NCBI GenBank assembly: GCA_019639055.1
Contig: JAHBSP010000003.1
Span: 1-64,000, forward strand
DNA: 64,000 nt
Source: Microbacteriaceae bacterium
GTDB lineage: Bacteria; Actinomycetota; Actinomycetes; Actinomycetales; Microbacteriaceae
Direction: 5' to 3'
Part shown: positions 47,740 through 56,946 of the stretch, in pieces
Position numbering within the stretch: position 1 is the first letter of the stretch
How the letters are laid out: each line of letters starts with the position of its first letter
Notes under the pieces: model-generated
Told to the model about the DNA's origin: nothing
Databases searched by the model: none
The model's input: only the letters and a program-made list of their open reading frames with translations
Made by a program: the position numbers and the translations under genes

Positions 47740-48429
47740 CTAACGAAGGCCGATAATTCCTAGCAAGTCCTGTGGCTGGTTAAGCACATAAGTTGCGCCT
47801 TCAGATTCCACAGGGGATCCGTATCCCCACCGCACGAATGCTGCGTCAATCCCGTTTTCTAAAGCGCCGGTAACATCGTGGTGGCGATCTCCCACCATCA
47901 GCGGAAGTTCTGTGGAAATGTTTGCGTCATTGAGTCTAATTACGGCTTCTTGGACAACAGCTGCCTTGCTTGGACGAGAACCTTCATGGTCATCTCCGGT
48001 GATTACCGCGAAATACTTCGCCAGGTCAAAGTTGTGCAACATAGCTGTTGCGGTGCGCTCTGGCTTACTGGTGGCAATTGCGAGTGGGATTCCTGAGTCA
48101 CTGAGCGCAACCAATAAATCTTCTATGCCCTCATAAACCTGTGCCTCGAAAATTCCATCAACCTCATATTTACTCCGGTAGTGGTCGACAATAATTTGGG
48201 CCTCATCTTTTGGAATGCCGTAGTAGCTGGAGAGCTGCAACTGCATCGGAGGACCTAGGAAGGAGTTTAGGTCTACTTCAGGAATTTCCGGATACCCTAG
48301 GTCTTCAGCCGCCCATTTCAAATATTTCAGGATGCCCGGAGCAGAGTCCACGAGAGTGCCGTCAAAATCAAACAAAATCACGCTTCGCTGAGGGATAACT
48401 AGAGCATCCTCAGAAATGTTCAAATTCAA
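47740..48429 (-). CDS. HAD-superfamily phosphatase, phosphoglycolate phosphatase-like
   Basis: 229 residues. HAD motif I is LFDFDGTLVDSAPG, motif II IATSKPE, and motif IV region VGDRHHDVTGALENG, in the order of Gph/PpaX-type enzymes with a helical cap after motif I. Substrates may be phosphoglycolate or other small phosphates. It lies four bases downstream of the metallophosphoesterase gene on the same strand, so the two are probably co-transcribed. Confidence 0.88.
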   Translation of the reverse strand: MNLNISEDALVIPQRSVILFDFDGTLVDSAPGILKYLKWAAEDLGYPEIPEVDLNSFLGPPMQLQLSSYYGIPKDEAQIIVDHYRSKYEVDGIFEAQVYEGIEDLLVALSDSGIPLAIATSKPERTATAMLHNFDLAKYFAVITGDDHEGSRPSKAAVVQEAVIRLNDANISTELPLMVGDRHHDVTGALENGIDAAFVRWGYGSPVESEGATYVLNQPQDLLGIIGLR

Positions 48430-48432
48430 GTA

Positions 48433-49413
48433 TTAATCCACCGCCACTAGTTTGATCAGGCTCACTTCTGGCGGGCAGGCAAACCTTACCGGCGCAAAAA
48501 TTGATGTGCCTAGACCAGCTGATACATTCAAGAAACTCATCTTACCCGTAGTTTCCCAAACGCTTAGCCCGTGCGCTTGCTGTCGAGGGAGATCCGCGTT
48601 GGTTACTAAAGGTGGAAGACCCGGGATTCGCACTTGTCCGCCGTGAGTGTGCCCAGCGAAAATTACTTCTGCACCGAGCGTAGTGAGAGAGTTTAGAACT
48701 CGCACATAGGGTGCATGCGTTACACCAAAAGTAACTGTGGCATTTTTGCTAGGGGGTTTATCGTCGGCATTATCTCTTACTAGATTCGCGTCTTCTTGCA
48801 ATTCTTCAGCAGCAGCACTTAGTAAGTCGAGTCGATCCCAACCGCGGTGCGCATCATTAGTGCCAAGGGCATTGATGCGAATTTTTTGAGAAGCCTTTTT
48901 CTCTGAGCCAGTAGATTTTACAATCTCTACACTTGCTGAAGCATTGTTTAGGTTATGCCAGCCGAGGTTGTCGAGAAAAGTTTTCAGCGAATCCGTGTCT
49001 AACCGGATTTCCTTAGAAGAAGGTTCCGAGTTAGCGAAAAGATAGCGCAGAGGATTTTTTGGTTCTGGAGCGTAGTAGTCATTAGAACCAAATACATAGA
49101 ATCCCGGTATTCCTGCAAGGGGAGAAAGCGCTTCACTTAGTCCTTCCAGCCCGTTTTGGTGTCCGAGGAAATCTCCAGTCGCAACCACGACATCCGGTCG
49201 CAGGCTTGCAAGAGTCGCAATCCATTCCTGTTTTGCTCGTTGCCACGGAGCCATATGGATGTCTGAAATGTGCAGGACCCTAATAGCTGAACTTCTCGCA
49301 GGGAGAATTCCGATGGTTTCTCGCTTGATGCGAAACATTCGAGTCTCGGCTAGACCCCAAGCAGCGGCCCCAAGTCCAATTAGGGCCGCGCTTGCGATAA
49401 GTTTTTTACTCAC
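48433..49413 (-). CDS. Membrane-anchored metallophosphoesterase
   Basis: 326 residues with one N-terminal membrane segment (ASAALIGLGAAAWGLA) and an outward-facing calcineurin-like domain. Metal-ligand blocks are HISDIHM, ATGDFLGHQNG, GSNDYYAP, VTHAPY and AGHTHGGQ. This is the YkuE-like family; possible substrates include phospholipid or wall-linked phosphates. It overlaps the end of the penicillin-binding protein gene by four bases (ATGA type), an arrangement common in actinobacteria and suggestive of an envelope role. Confidence 0.9.
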   Translation of the reverse strand: MSKKLIASAALIGLGAAAWGLAETRMFRIKRETIGILPARSSAIRVLHISDIHMAPWQRAKQEWIATLASLRPDVVVATGDFLGHQNGLEGLSEALSPLAGIPGFYVFGSNDYYAPEPKNPLRYLFANSEPSSKEIRLDTDSLKTFLDNLGWHNLNNASASVEIVKSTGSEKKASQKIRINALGTNDAHRGWDRLDLLSAAAEELQEDANLVRDNADDKPPSKNATVTFGVTHAPYVRVLNSLTTLGAEVIFAGHTHGGQVRIPGLPPLVTNADLPRQQAHGLSVWETTGKMSFLNVSAGLGTSIFAPVRFACPPEVSLIKLVAVD

Positions 49414-51953
49414 GGTGATGGTGGTGGTGGTGCGGTTCCGTCGCTGATCTCAATGTTGATTGTTGCACCATTGGTCAGTGCCACTGCCGGCCATTTGATA
49501 ACGGTTCCAGCTGGGTGTGGTCCTCCTGTCGTTCCATCGGGGACAGAAGTTTGATGGATAGTGAAACTGGTGAATCCATGAGTATTTAGATATGACTGGA
49601 AGGCGGCAACACTAACCAAATCTGAATTCTGTGGGGTGATAGCGGTCATATTACCCAGGCTCGGGTAAACGGATAGTAGCGTACCTCGAGTAACAAAAGT
49701 TCCTACTTCAGGTGAAACATAAGCTACGGTACCTGCAGGATGGTCTGAATTGATTCCACTACCTACCGAAACATAGAAACCAGCCGCTTCTAGCAGGGTA
49801 ATAGCCTCATCAAGATTTTGCCCTATAACCTGAGGGATTTCATCATTTGGAGCATTCACGAGTGAACTATCGGGTGCCGCCCATGCTCCACCCTTATAAG
49901 TTTTGGTGAGCTCGTTCATTGCAGCAATCCAGATTGGGTATTTCACGCGGTCGTAGCGGTAACCCTGCCATGAAAAGCGGTTCATTGATACTTTGCCGAC
50001 CACGTTGCCAACCCAGGAAGCGGTTGCTACCTTTTTAGTCCCGCCGAGCATCCAGTTGTCAACATAATCGTTTGTAGTTCCAGTCTTACCAACAGTTTCT
50101 TGACCGTTGATGGAGTTAGGAATGTAAGGTAGCCCACCGAGCACGGTCTGGCGCATTGCGTAGGTCGTGGTGTTGGCAATGTTTTCAGCAATTTGGCGCT
50201 CACAGAGATTTTCTGGAGTATAAATTACTTCGCCATTGCGATCCTCAATACTATCGATTGCGCGACTTGGGCAGTGTACGCCACCGTTTTGAATCGCTGC
50301 AGATGCCTCTGCCATAGCAAGTGGAGAACTTTCATTAGAACCGAGCACCATGGATGGTACAACCACCAAATCTCTACCGTCTGCACGAACAGCACCCAAC
50401 TTAGTTGCTGTTTCGGCAATGTCACAAAGGTCTAATTTTTCAGCCATTGTCATGAAAGCTGTGTTTACAGAACGCACAGTACCGGTGAGAGCTGACATGG
50501 AGGTAGGGAAATTACCTGCGTTCTTAGGAGCGTAGGTCAGGTTATAAAAACCTCCTACACAATGCGCTGCGAACTGCGGGTAATTGCGAACTCTAGTGTC
50601 AACAATCTGGTTCAGAGGATAACCGGCTTCTAGCCATTCAATCAGAGTAAATAGTTTGAAAGTAGAACCAACCTGGAAACCGGATGAGCCACCGTATCGG
50701 TAATTCGTAGAGTAGTTAACCGCTGTTCCAGTAAGGGATCGCGAATCGGTTTCAATCGGGTTGTAGTCTCGGTTTTGCGCCAGCACAAGAATTCGTCCGG
50801 TACCTACCTCAACTGAAGCAACAGATCCGCCAACGAATAGCTTTGTGTCAGTTTGTGGAACGTACCATCTTAGTGATGCTTCGGTAGCAATCTGGGCATC
50901 AATTTCAAGCGAAGTGTAGATGTGAAGGCCGCCAAGTCGACGAACCTCGGCACGCTCTGCCGAAGTTTCGCCAAGGATAGGATCTTTGGCGAGTATCTGC
51001 ATAACCATGTCACAGAAGAATTTTCCTGTGGTGGCAGACATACATCCGTTGGCATCCCCACCACGTACTGGTTCTACCGGTGTAGAAATTGCTTCAGCAG
51101 CCTCTTCCTTAGAAATGTAGCCGTGTTCTTGCATCTTCCCGATAATGTAGTCGCGACGAGCCTTGTTGAGGGCGTATCCGTTTGCTTCACCATTTGTGGT
51201 GCTATTCGGCATATCAAGTTTTCTAGCATTTGGGTACTGCACAATAGCCATAAGGCTGGCAGCTTCAGCAATAGTTAGGTCACTGGCTGATTTTGAATAA
51301 TAAGTTTTTGCAGCGGCCTCAATGCCGTAAACCACTCCACCAAAGTGAGCCATGTTTAGGTAGGAGTTAAGAATTTCATCTTTGGTGTATTGCTTGTTTA
51401 GTTGAAGCGCTAGTTTCATCTCTTTCAGCTTGCGCTCGAAGCTAACCTCTAGAGCGGCATCCACACCTTCGTCATTGCCTTCAGCTTCAGCTTTTAGTTT
51501 CAACCAGTTACGCACAGTCTGCATATCGATAGTGGAACCACCACCGAGGTCTTTGCCAATCACTACACCGAGTAGACCTCGAGTAGCTCCCTTAATGTCG
51601 ACGCCGTTGTGCTGGTAGAAGCTGGGGTCTTCACCCGCGATAGCAGCCCATTTGGCATAGTCACTGATTTCGTCAAGGCTTACTTCGATACGGTTCTGGT
51701 CCCATGTATAAGCAATGGGGACATACTCACCGTTTTTCATGCCGTAAATCGTGTTGCGCTGTGAAAGTTGACCGAGACTAATGTAGTCAGGGAGAGAATC
51801 AAAAACTCCGGCAGCTGTGGCAACGCCCACGCCGGCAATTGCTGCAAAAGGAGCAACAAGTGCAGTTACTAAAACACCTGCGATTACGCTAAGACCACCC
51901 AGGTTTAAAATATTCCCGATAATTCCCATACCGGATGACTTTGAAGAAGACAT
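49410..51953 (-). CDS. Bifunctional class A penicillin-binding protein with PASTA domains
   Basis: 847 residues that polymerise and cross-link peptidoglycan outside the membrane. One N-terminal helix (about 10-45) precedes a GT51 transglycosylase domain with the catalytic Glu in EDPSFYQHNG. The transpeptidase domain has Ser430 in GSTFKLF (SxxK), and KTGTTNDY as the KTG box. Two C-terminal PASTA-like repeats (from about 695) end in a Pro-rich tail. It heads a run with the metallophosphoesterase and HAD genes and diverges from the DUF4177-like/RidA pair. Confidence 0.94.
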   Translation of the reverse strand: MSSSKSSGMGIIGNILNLGGLSVIAGVLVTALVAPFAAIAGVGVATAAGVFDSLPDYISLGQLSQRNTIYGMKNGEYVPIAYTWDQNRIEVSLDEISDYAKWAAIAGEDPSFYQHNGVDIKGATRGLLGVVIGKDLGGGSTIDMQTVRNWLKLKAEAEGNDEGVDAALEVSFERKLKEMKLALQLNKQYTKDEILNSYLNMAHFGGVVYGIEAAAKTYYSKSASDLTIAEAASLMAIVQYPNARKLDMPNSTTNGEANGYALNKARRDYIIGKMQEHGYISKEEAAEAISTPVEPVRGGDANGCMSATTGKFFCDMVMQILAKDPILGETSAERAEVRRLGGLHIYTSLEIDAQIATEASLRWYVPQTDTKLFVGGSVASVEVGTGRILVLAQNRDYNPIETDSRSLTGTAVNYSTNYRYGGSSGFQVGSTFKLFTLIEWLEAGYPLNQIVDTRVRNYPQFAAHCVGGFYNLTYAPKNAGNFPTSMSALTGTVRSVNTAFMTMAEKLDLCDIAETATKLGAVRADGRDLVVVPSMVLGSNESSPLAMAEASAAIQNGGVHCPSRAIDSIEDRNGEVIYTPENLCERQIAENIANTTTYAMRQTVLGGLPYIPNSINGQETVGKTGTTNDYVDNWMLGGTKKVATASWVGNVVGKVSMNRFSWQGYRYDRVKYPIWIAAMNELTKTYKGGAWAAPDSSLVNAPNDEIPQVIGQNLDEAITLLEAAGFYVSVGSGINSDHPAGTVAYVSPEVGTFVTRGTLLSVYPSLGNMTAITPQNSDLVSVAAFQSYLNTHGFTSFTIHQTSVPDGTTGGPHPAGTVIKWPAVALTNGATINIEISDGTAPPPPSP

Positions 51954-52006
51954 ATGGTTAAGGGTAATTGAAACTATTAATTTCTGGCTGAATGTGAGCT
52001 TAAAAT

Positions 52007-52162
52007 ATGTCTAAATGGGAGTATGTGACCACGCCTTTGATTGTGCACAATACCACGGCTATTCTCAACAATTGGGGTAACGATGGCTGGGAGCTGGTGC
52101 AAATAGTTACCGGACCAGAGGGTGGACTGGTAGCGTATTTAAAGCGTGAGATCCAAGAATAA
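52007..52162 (+). CDS. Small DUF4177-like protein
   Basis: A 51-residue protein beginning MSKWEYVTTPL and ending KREIQE, with GNDGWELVQIV in the middle. This WEY...GWELV pattern is that of the small DUF4177-type proteins common in actinobacteria, often next to a RidA gene as here (nine bases downstream). No ribosome site is evident in front of the ATG; TAAAAT lies directly against it. The function is unknown. Confidence 0.82.
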   Translation: MSKWEYVTTPLIVHNTTAILNNWGNDGWELVQIVTGPEGGLVAYLKREIQE

Positions 52163-52171
52163 GGGGAAAAA

Positions 52172-52645
52172 GTGAGTCAAGTAGAAACCCGTATGTCTGA
52201 ACTTGGGGTTGAACTTCCTGAAGTAGCAAAACCTGTTGCAGCGTATGTGCCGACAGTTGTTACCGGAAACTATGTTTATACATCCGGTCAGCTGCCTTTC
52301 AAAGATGGCAAACTTCCTGCCAGCGGTAAGGTCGGGGAGACGGAGGGGCTTGTAGATCCTGCAGAAGCCCAGAAGCTTGCAAAGCTTTCAGCGCTAAATG
52401 GACTAGCTGCAATCAAGGAAGCGATTGGCAACCTGGACAAAATTACCAAAATTGTAAAAGTGGTAGTTTTTGTGTCTAGCGATCCAGCATTCACCGGACA
52501 GCCGCTAGTAGCAAATGGTGCAAGCGAATTCCTTTTCGAAGTTTTCGGCGAAGTCGGCAAACATGCACGTAGTGCTGTCGGGGTAGCTACACTTCCACTG
52601 GATGCTCCAGTTGAAGTAGAACTAATCGTCGAATTTGCCGAGTAG
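52172..52645 (+). CDS. RidA family protein (YjgF/YER057c/UK114)
   Basis: 157 residues, a trimeric enamine/imine deaminase family that clears reactive PLP-enzyme by-products. Visible blocks are NYVYTSGQLPFKDGKL, a LAALNG-like helix (SALNGLAAIKEAIG) and HARSAVGVATLPLDAPVEVE, where the Arg that grips substrate sits. The start is a GTG after AAGGGGAAA. It is longer at the N-terminus than E. coli RidA, in the style of the actinobacterial subgroup. Confidence 0.92.
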   Translation: MSQVETRMSELGVELPEVAKPVAAYVPTVVTGNYVYTSGQLPFKDGKLPASGKVGETEGLVDPAEAQKLAKLSALNGLAAIKEAIGNLDKITKIVKVVVFVSSDPAFTGQPLVANGASEFLFEVFGEVGKHARSAVGVATLPLDAPVEVELIVEFAE

Positions 52646-52673
52646 ATTCGTTCTCGGGCTTTAGCCACTTGTT

Positions 52674-53120
52674 TTAAGAATTTTGGTCAGCAGCGCTAAT
52701 CACTGCTGTCAGAGTGTCGCGCAAAGAAACTAAGTAATCAACAGGCAGACCTAACCTTTTAATTACAGCCGGCGGTACACCTAGTGCTTTTTCTCTAAGA
52801 GCTATGCCCGCTTGAGTCGGTACGATGTCGAAAGTGCGTTCATCATCTGCCGCCGAGATGCGCTCAACCAAACCTGAATGTTCCAGCCTTTTTACGATTG
52901 GTGAAAGCGTCGCGGAATCTAGTCTCAGCATGTGTGCAAGCTTCTTGAATCTGAGTTTCTTGTCTCCCCAAAGGGCTAGCATAACTAAGTATTGCGGATG
53001 GGTTAGCCCGAGCGGTTCTAAAATTGGCCTATAGATTCCGATTACACTCCTACTGGCGACTGCCAGTGCAAAGCAAACCTGGCGGTCTAGTTCTAGAGCG
53101 TCTTCAGATGTATTATCCAT
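52674..53120 (-). CDS. MarR-family regulator, OhrR-like redox sensor
   Basis: 148 residues. The N-terminal RQVCFALAVASR places Cys16 exactly where the peroxide-sensing Cys of OhrR lies, and the winged helix (LRFKKLAHMLRLDSATLSPIVKRLEHSGLVER) is typical. The start ATG has no ribosome site; TATACT on its strand (53132-53127) lies six bases upstream, suggesting a leaderless message. A perfect 26-bp palindrome fills the spacer of this promoter. No ohr gene is adjacent; the divergent target is a small Cys-containing protein. Confidence 0.88.
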   Translation of the reverse strand: MDNTSEDALELDRQVCFALAVASRSVIGIYRPILEPLGLTHPQYLVMLALWGDKKLRFKKLAHMLRLDSATLSPIVKRLEHSGLVERISAADDERTFDIVPTQAGIALREKALGVPPAVIKRLGLPVDYLVSLRDTLTAVISAADQNS

Positions 53121-53128
53121 GTTCTAAG

Positions 53129-53154
53129 TATATTGTTTGTGCACAAACAATATA
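53129..53154. promoter_or_regulatory. Perfect 26-bp palindrome: operator between OhrR-like and small Cys-protein genes
   Basis: TATATTGTTTGTG is followed at once by its exact complement CACAAACAATATA. It covers the spacer between TTATAT and TATACT of the leftward promoter and the -35 (TTGTGC, 53137-53142) of the rightward one, whose -10 is TAAGAT (53160-53165). A degenerate second copy (TTTTGTTTGTGCGCGAACG, 53165-53183) overlaps the rightward start. Both genes should be repressed together by the OhrR-like protein. Confidence 0.8.
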
Positions 53155-53172
53155 AGAGATAAGATTTTGTTT

Positions 53173-53415
53173 GTGCGCGAACGAAAAAGAAGACTTTGGC
53201 ATGCAACCCCCTGGGACGGAAAACCGGGGCTCTGGGCAGCTTGGTTGCGACTGGTATATCAAATTGAAGGACCAGCGCAATTGGGGGACCCGAATGAGAC
53301 ACCTTATGTGCCAGCTGCGGATCCAAAGTGCCCAATTTGTCAGGCTTCAATGAAATCTCACCGTATTGACAGGGGCGGTCCTGGCAAGATGACCTATTTC
53401 AAGTGCCCAGCCTAA
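53173..53415 (+). CDS. Small protein with C-terminal Cys motif, unknown function
   Basis: 80 residues from GTG 53173 (VRERKRRLWHATPWDGK). A longer frame begins at TTG 53137 but would run through the operator. Near the C-terminus CPICQASMKSHRI and a final FKCPA supply three Cys, giving a zinc-ribbon-like or redox-active look. A -10 box (TAAGAT) lies seven bases before the GTG, so the message is probably leaderless. It is divergent from the OhrR-like gene and likely under its control. It ends four bases from the converging restriction gene. I do not recognise a family. Confidence 0.75.
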   Translation: MRERKRRLWHATPWDGKPGLWAAWLRLVYQIEGPAQLGDPNETPYVPAADPKCPICQASMKSHRIDRGGPGKMTYFKCPA

Positions 53416-53419
53416 ATAT

Positions 53420-53998
53420 TTAGACTGAGTTCAAAGTTTTGGTTCTAGTTGCTTGGCTTATAAGATCTCTAACTTGTGAAAGCCTACCTCCGAAAGCGTT
53501 TAACCATTCTGGGGGTTCACTTGCAACAAATGAGAGCCATTTAGTGTCTGTGCCACGGGATCCATTGTGTTGATTTACAAGTTCTGGCGGGCGTAAATAG
53601 GACAATTCTGATTTAGGAACAAACCAGGCTTGAGCATCGAAGGGCGATATCCCTAGTAGAAATGCGAAATCGTAGTCTTGGTCTCTAATTTGTTGAAATT
53701 TGAAAATTTCACTATTAGTCCACAAAGTTGAAAATTTAATTTCTACTTTAAGTCCAGAAATAATTCGATCATGGTTTGAATTTTTTGGTCTTAGAACGTC
53801 AAACCCTTTGGAAGCTGCCCAGCCGGCGACCAAAGCCTCACCAATTGTCCCAATCTGACGGGAAGGACGCCCTTTGATCCAATAGAAAGGGCTATTCCTC
53901 CACATTGCTATCTCTTTTTCGCCTATGTAATCAGGTTCCAAAGTGGAAGCAAGAGATGCTAAATATGCTACTTCAGGATCTTTAATTTCAGGATTCAT
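53420..53998 (-). CDS. Type II restriction endonuclease, PD-(D/E)xK type
   Basis: 192 residues. The core holds Glu54 (GTIGEALVA), Asp77 (NHDRIIS) and Glu86-Ile-Lys88 (VEIKFS), matching the PD-(D/E)xK nuclease pattern. The sequence is richer in A and T than its neighbours and has more Asn and Lys. It overlaps the methyltransferase gene by four bases and is therefore its restriction partner. The recognition site cannot be told. It sits between conserved housekeeping genes, which suggests gain by transfer. Confidence 0.8.
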   Translation of the reverse strand: MNPEIKDPEVAYLASLASTLEPDYIGEKEIAMWRNSPFYWIKGRPSRQIGTIGEALVAGWAASKGFDVLRPKNSNHDRIISGLKVEIKFSTLWTNSEIFKFQQIRDQDYDFAFLLGISPFDAQAWFVPKSELSYLRPPELVNQHNGSRGTDTKWLSFVASEPPEWLNAFGGRLSQVRDLISQATRTKTLNSV

Positions 53999-54909
53999 AA
54001 TACAGTCCCATGCTTATCCCAAAAGAGTGTTTCTTTGGAATCAAGTGATTGGATGTTCCCCAATCTTCTTCGTATTACATCAATGGATTGGTCGTTCTCA
54101 TCAATAAGAACGAAACGGCGATTTAGTTTGCTTGCGACAGCTCCTGTTGTTCCGCTTCCGGCAAAGAAGTCCAATACCCAATCTTCTGGTTTGCTGCTAG
54201 CAGAAATGATTCTGCGAAGGATTCCTTCAGGCTTTTGTGTTGCATAACCGGTTTTTTCTTTTCCTGTAGGCGAAACGATGGTGTGCCACCAGACATCGGT
54301 AGGCAACTTTCCAAGTTCTGCTTTTTCGGGAGTGACAAGTCCAGGAGCCATGTAGGGCTCCCTGTCTACCTCTTCGCTATTGAAGTAGTAATTATCGGGA
54401 TTCTTAACATACACGAGTATGTTGTCGTGCTTCGCGGGCCATTTCTTTTTTGTACGTGCACCGTAGTCGTAAGCCCAAATGATTTCATTGAGAAAACATT
54501 CACGTCCGAATAGGGCGTCCAGCAATACTTTCGCATAATGACTTTCTCGATAATCAAGATGGAGGTATAAAGTTCCTGAAGGTTTCAGAAGCCTCCAGGC
54601 TTCTTCAAGCTTTGGTTCCATAAATGCCCAGTAATCTTCGAAAGAATCGTTGTAGGAAGTTACTCTTCCTTTGATGGTTTTGTAACTTTGTCCTTTAAAG
54701 CCAATTCTTGAACCGCTATCAGATCTTTCAGTCCTAATTGATTGACGCGATTGCACCTTTCCCGTATTAAAAGGTGGATCAATATAGATAAGTTGAAAAA
54801 AGTCGTCAGGTAACTGAGGAAGAATTAGTGCATTATCAGCGTGGTAAACAATATTTTTATTCGGGGGGGGGGTGAACGCATTCATAGTATCTACCATAAT
54901 TGCTGGCAA
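53995..54909 (-). CDS. DNA methyltransferase of a type II R-M system, with a C10 tract near its start
   Basis: 304 residues from TTG 54909; ATG 54897 and 54885 are alternatives. Motif IV DPPF is at 44-47 and motif I FAGSGTT at 249-255, so motif IV precedes motif I, the beta-class order of adenine-N6 (or cytosine-N4) enzymes; DPPF favours adenine. TQKPEG (motif X region) comes just before motif I. A run of ten C on the coding strand (54872-54863) encodes part of Thr-Pro-Pro-Pro at residues 13-16; gain or loss of one base would shift the frame. It follows acs on the same strand and is AT-rich, as is its partner. Confidence 0.9.
   Translation of the reverse strand: MPAIMVDTMNAFTPPPNKNIVYHADNALILPQLPDDFFQLIYIDPPFNTGKVQSRQSIRTERSDSGSRIGFKGQSYKTIKGRVTSYNDSFEDYWAFMEPKLEEAWRLLKPSGTLYLHLDYRESHYAKVLLDALFGRECFLNEIIWAYDYGARTKKKWPAKHDNILVYVKNPDNYYFNSEEVDREPYMAPGLVTPEKAELGKLPTDVWWHTIVSPTGKEKTGYATQKPEGILRRIISASSKPEDWVLDFFAGSGTTGAVASKLNRRFVLIDENDQSIDVIRRRLGNIQSLDSKETLFWDKHGTVL
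54863..54872. repeat. G10/C10 homopolymer tract inside the methyltransferase gene
   Basis: Ten consecutive G on the plus strand, ten C on the coding strand, starting 13 bases after ATG 54885. No other run near this length was seen in the window. Such tracts undergo slipped-strand changes in phase-variable genes. At the length given here the frame is open. Confidence 0.85.
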
Positions 54910-54942
54910 TACATGAACAAGACGAATTGCCGTTCCCTGAGC

Positions 54943-56886
54943 CTAATTCAGTTTTTCATCGATACGTTTAATTGCGTCCGCATCAGCGAGTGTTGTAGTG
55001 TCTCCGATTGCTCGCTTCTCTGCCACGTCTCTAAGTAGTCTGCGCATAATCTTGCCACTTCGGGTCTTTGGTAGCTCATCCACCAGATGAATATCTCGTG
55101 GACGAGCGAGTGATCCGATTTGTTTTGCAACGTGAGCTTTTAACTCGTGCACGGATTCTGCTTCGGAGATTTTTTGCTCATGCCTACTCTTCAGAATCAC
55201 AAAAGCTACCACTGCCTGACCGGTAGTTTCGTCACTAGCCCCAACTACCGCAGCTTCTGCAACAAAATCGTGGGCAACCAGTGAGGACTCAATCTCGGTG
55301 GTAGATAATCTGTGTCCCGAAACATTCAACACATCATCGACGCGACCGAGCAACCAAATATCGCCGTCCTCGTCAAATTTTGCGCCATCACCTGCGAAGT
55401 ATTTATCGCCAAACATAGACCAGTATGTTTCCTTGAATCGCTCGGGATTTCCCCAAATTCCACGAAGCATAGAAGGCCATGGTTCACGAGCAACCAGCAA
55501 ACCTCCCTGGTTTTTGCCAACGGTGCTACCGGATTCGTCTACAACATCGATACTAATTCCAGGGAAGGGGATCTGGGCGCTGCCTGGTTTTGCGTCTGTA
55601 AGCGCAGGAATTGGGCTCACCATAATCGCTCCGGTTTCGGTCTGCCACCATGTATCAACAATAGGGGTCTTGCCAGCGCCGATTACTTCTCGGTACCAAA
55701 GCCACGCTTCGGGGTTGATTGGCTCGCCCACACTTCCGAGTAGTCGCAGGCTGGACAGGTCAAATTGTGCCGGTATCTGCCTGCCCAATTTCATGAAGGT
55801 GCGGATGGCTGTTGGCGCGGTATAGAGAATCGTGACGCCATATTTTTCGATCAGTTCCCACCAACGTCCCTGATGTGGAGTGTCCGGTGTGCCCTCATAT
55901 AGCAGCTGTGTGGTTCCGTTCGCGAGTGGCCCGTAAACGACATACGAGTGTCCAGTAACCCAACCTATGTCGGCTGTACACCAAAAAATGTCACTATCTG
56001 GTTTTAGATCAAAGACGGTGCGATGGGTTGTGGAAACCTGTGTCAGGTATCCGCCAGTGCTGTGCAGGATTCCTTTTGGAGTGCCAGTGGTTCCCGAAGT
56101 GTAGAGAATGTATAGTGGTTGCTCCGCGGGGAATCCTTTAGCCGTGTGGGTGGTATCCATCGAGGAAATTTCTTCGTGCCACCACAGATCACGCCCTGCC
56201 GCCCAATCAATATCATTACCTGCTCGGCGGACAACAAGCACCTTTTCGACACTAGGAGTTTGCGCCACTGCTTCATCAACAATTGGCTTTAGTGGCAGTA
56301 CCTTGCCTTTGCGGTACGTACCGTCAGCTGTTATCACCAGCTTTGCCTCCGCATCATTTATGCGTGACTTTAGACTTTCTGCGCTAAACCCGCCGAAAAC
56401 TACTGAGTGTATCGCTCCGATTCGAGCGCAGGCGAGCATAGCTACAACAGCTTCAGGGATGGCCGGCATATATATTGCTACCCGATCGCCTTCAGTCACA
56501 CCAAGGCTAATTAAAAGATTGGATGCTTGGCTCACCTCCGAAAGTAACTCTTTGTAGGTAACAGTGCGGGTATCCCCAGGTTCACCCTCCCAGTAGAAAG
56601 CGACTCTATCTCCGTTGCCCGCGATTACGTGACGATCAAGACAGTTGTAGGTGACGTTTATTTCACCGTCGTGAAACCAGCGAGCGAATGGAGGATTGCT
56701 CCAGTCAAGTATTTCAGTGAAAGGTTTGTGCCAGTGTAGCTTTCTAGCCTCATTTGCCCAGCATTCGAGAGGGTTTGCAGTGGCTTTTTCGTAAATGTCT
56801 TTAGGCACTTTGCTCTGTGCAGCAAAATCTTCAGGAGGCGGGAACTTTCGATTTTCGCTGTATAAAACTTCGATGTTCTCACTCAT
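54943..56886 (-). CDS. acs: Acetyl-CoA synthetase (AMP-forming)
   Basis: Activates acetate to acetyl-CoA through acetyl-AMP. 647 residues with [11 protein letters not shown] (phosphate loop), the [10 protein letters not shown] block, and RSGKIMRR with Lys612, the residue silenced by acetylation in this family. A strong AAAGGAG precedes the ATG and a good promoter lies upstream. It could also use acetate released by NagA. The methyltransferase gene follows after 33 bases. The order acs-tad-topA is shared with many actinobacteria. Confidence 0.97.
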   Translation of the reverse strand: MSENIEVLYSENRKFPPPEDFAAQSKVPKDIYEKATANPLECWANEARKLHWHKPFTEILDWSNPPFARWFHDGEINVTYNCLDRHVIAGNGDRVAFYWEGEPGDTRTVTYKELLSEVSQASNLLISLGVTEGDRVAIYMPAIPEAVVAMLACARIGAIHSVVFGGFSAESLKSRINDAEAKLVITADGTYRKGKVLPLKPIVDEAVAQTPSVEKVLVVRRAGNDIDWAAGRDLWWHEEISSMDTTHTAKGFPAEQPLYILYTSGTTGTPKGILHSTGGYLTQVSTTHRTVFDLKPDSDIFWCTADIGWVTGHSYVVYGPLANGTTQLLYEGTPDTPHQGRWWELIEKYGVTILYTAPTAIRTFMKLGRQIPAQFDLSSLRLLGSVGEPINPEAWLWYREVIGAGKTPIVDTWWQTETGAIMVSPIPALTDAKPGSAQIPFPGISIDVVDESGSTVGKNQGGLLVAREPWPSMLRGIWGNPERFKETYWSMFGDKYFAGDGAKFDEDGDIWLLGRVDDVLNVSGHRLSTTEIESSLVAHDFVAEAAVVGASDETTGQAVVAFVILKSRHEQKISEAESVHELKAHVAKQIGSLARPRDIHLVDELPKTRSGKIMRRLLRDVAEKRAIGDTTTLADADAIKRIDEKLN

Positions 56887-56946
56887 TTGTCGCTCCTTTG
56901 CGCGTGCGGAAAATCCGCTATTGGTTACCTTTTGGTGGTTGGAATC

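Noticed and set aside
47726..47759. GGCC-rich short repeats between the orphan lipoprotein and HAD genes as a two-way terminator
   Set aside because: The best stem is only five pairs with no flanking T or A run, too weak to list.
53137..53172. Longer start for the small Cys protein
   Set aside because: It would place coding sequence through half of the palindromic operator and the -10 box; GTG 53173 fits a leaderless start.
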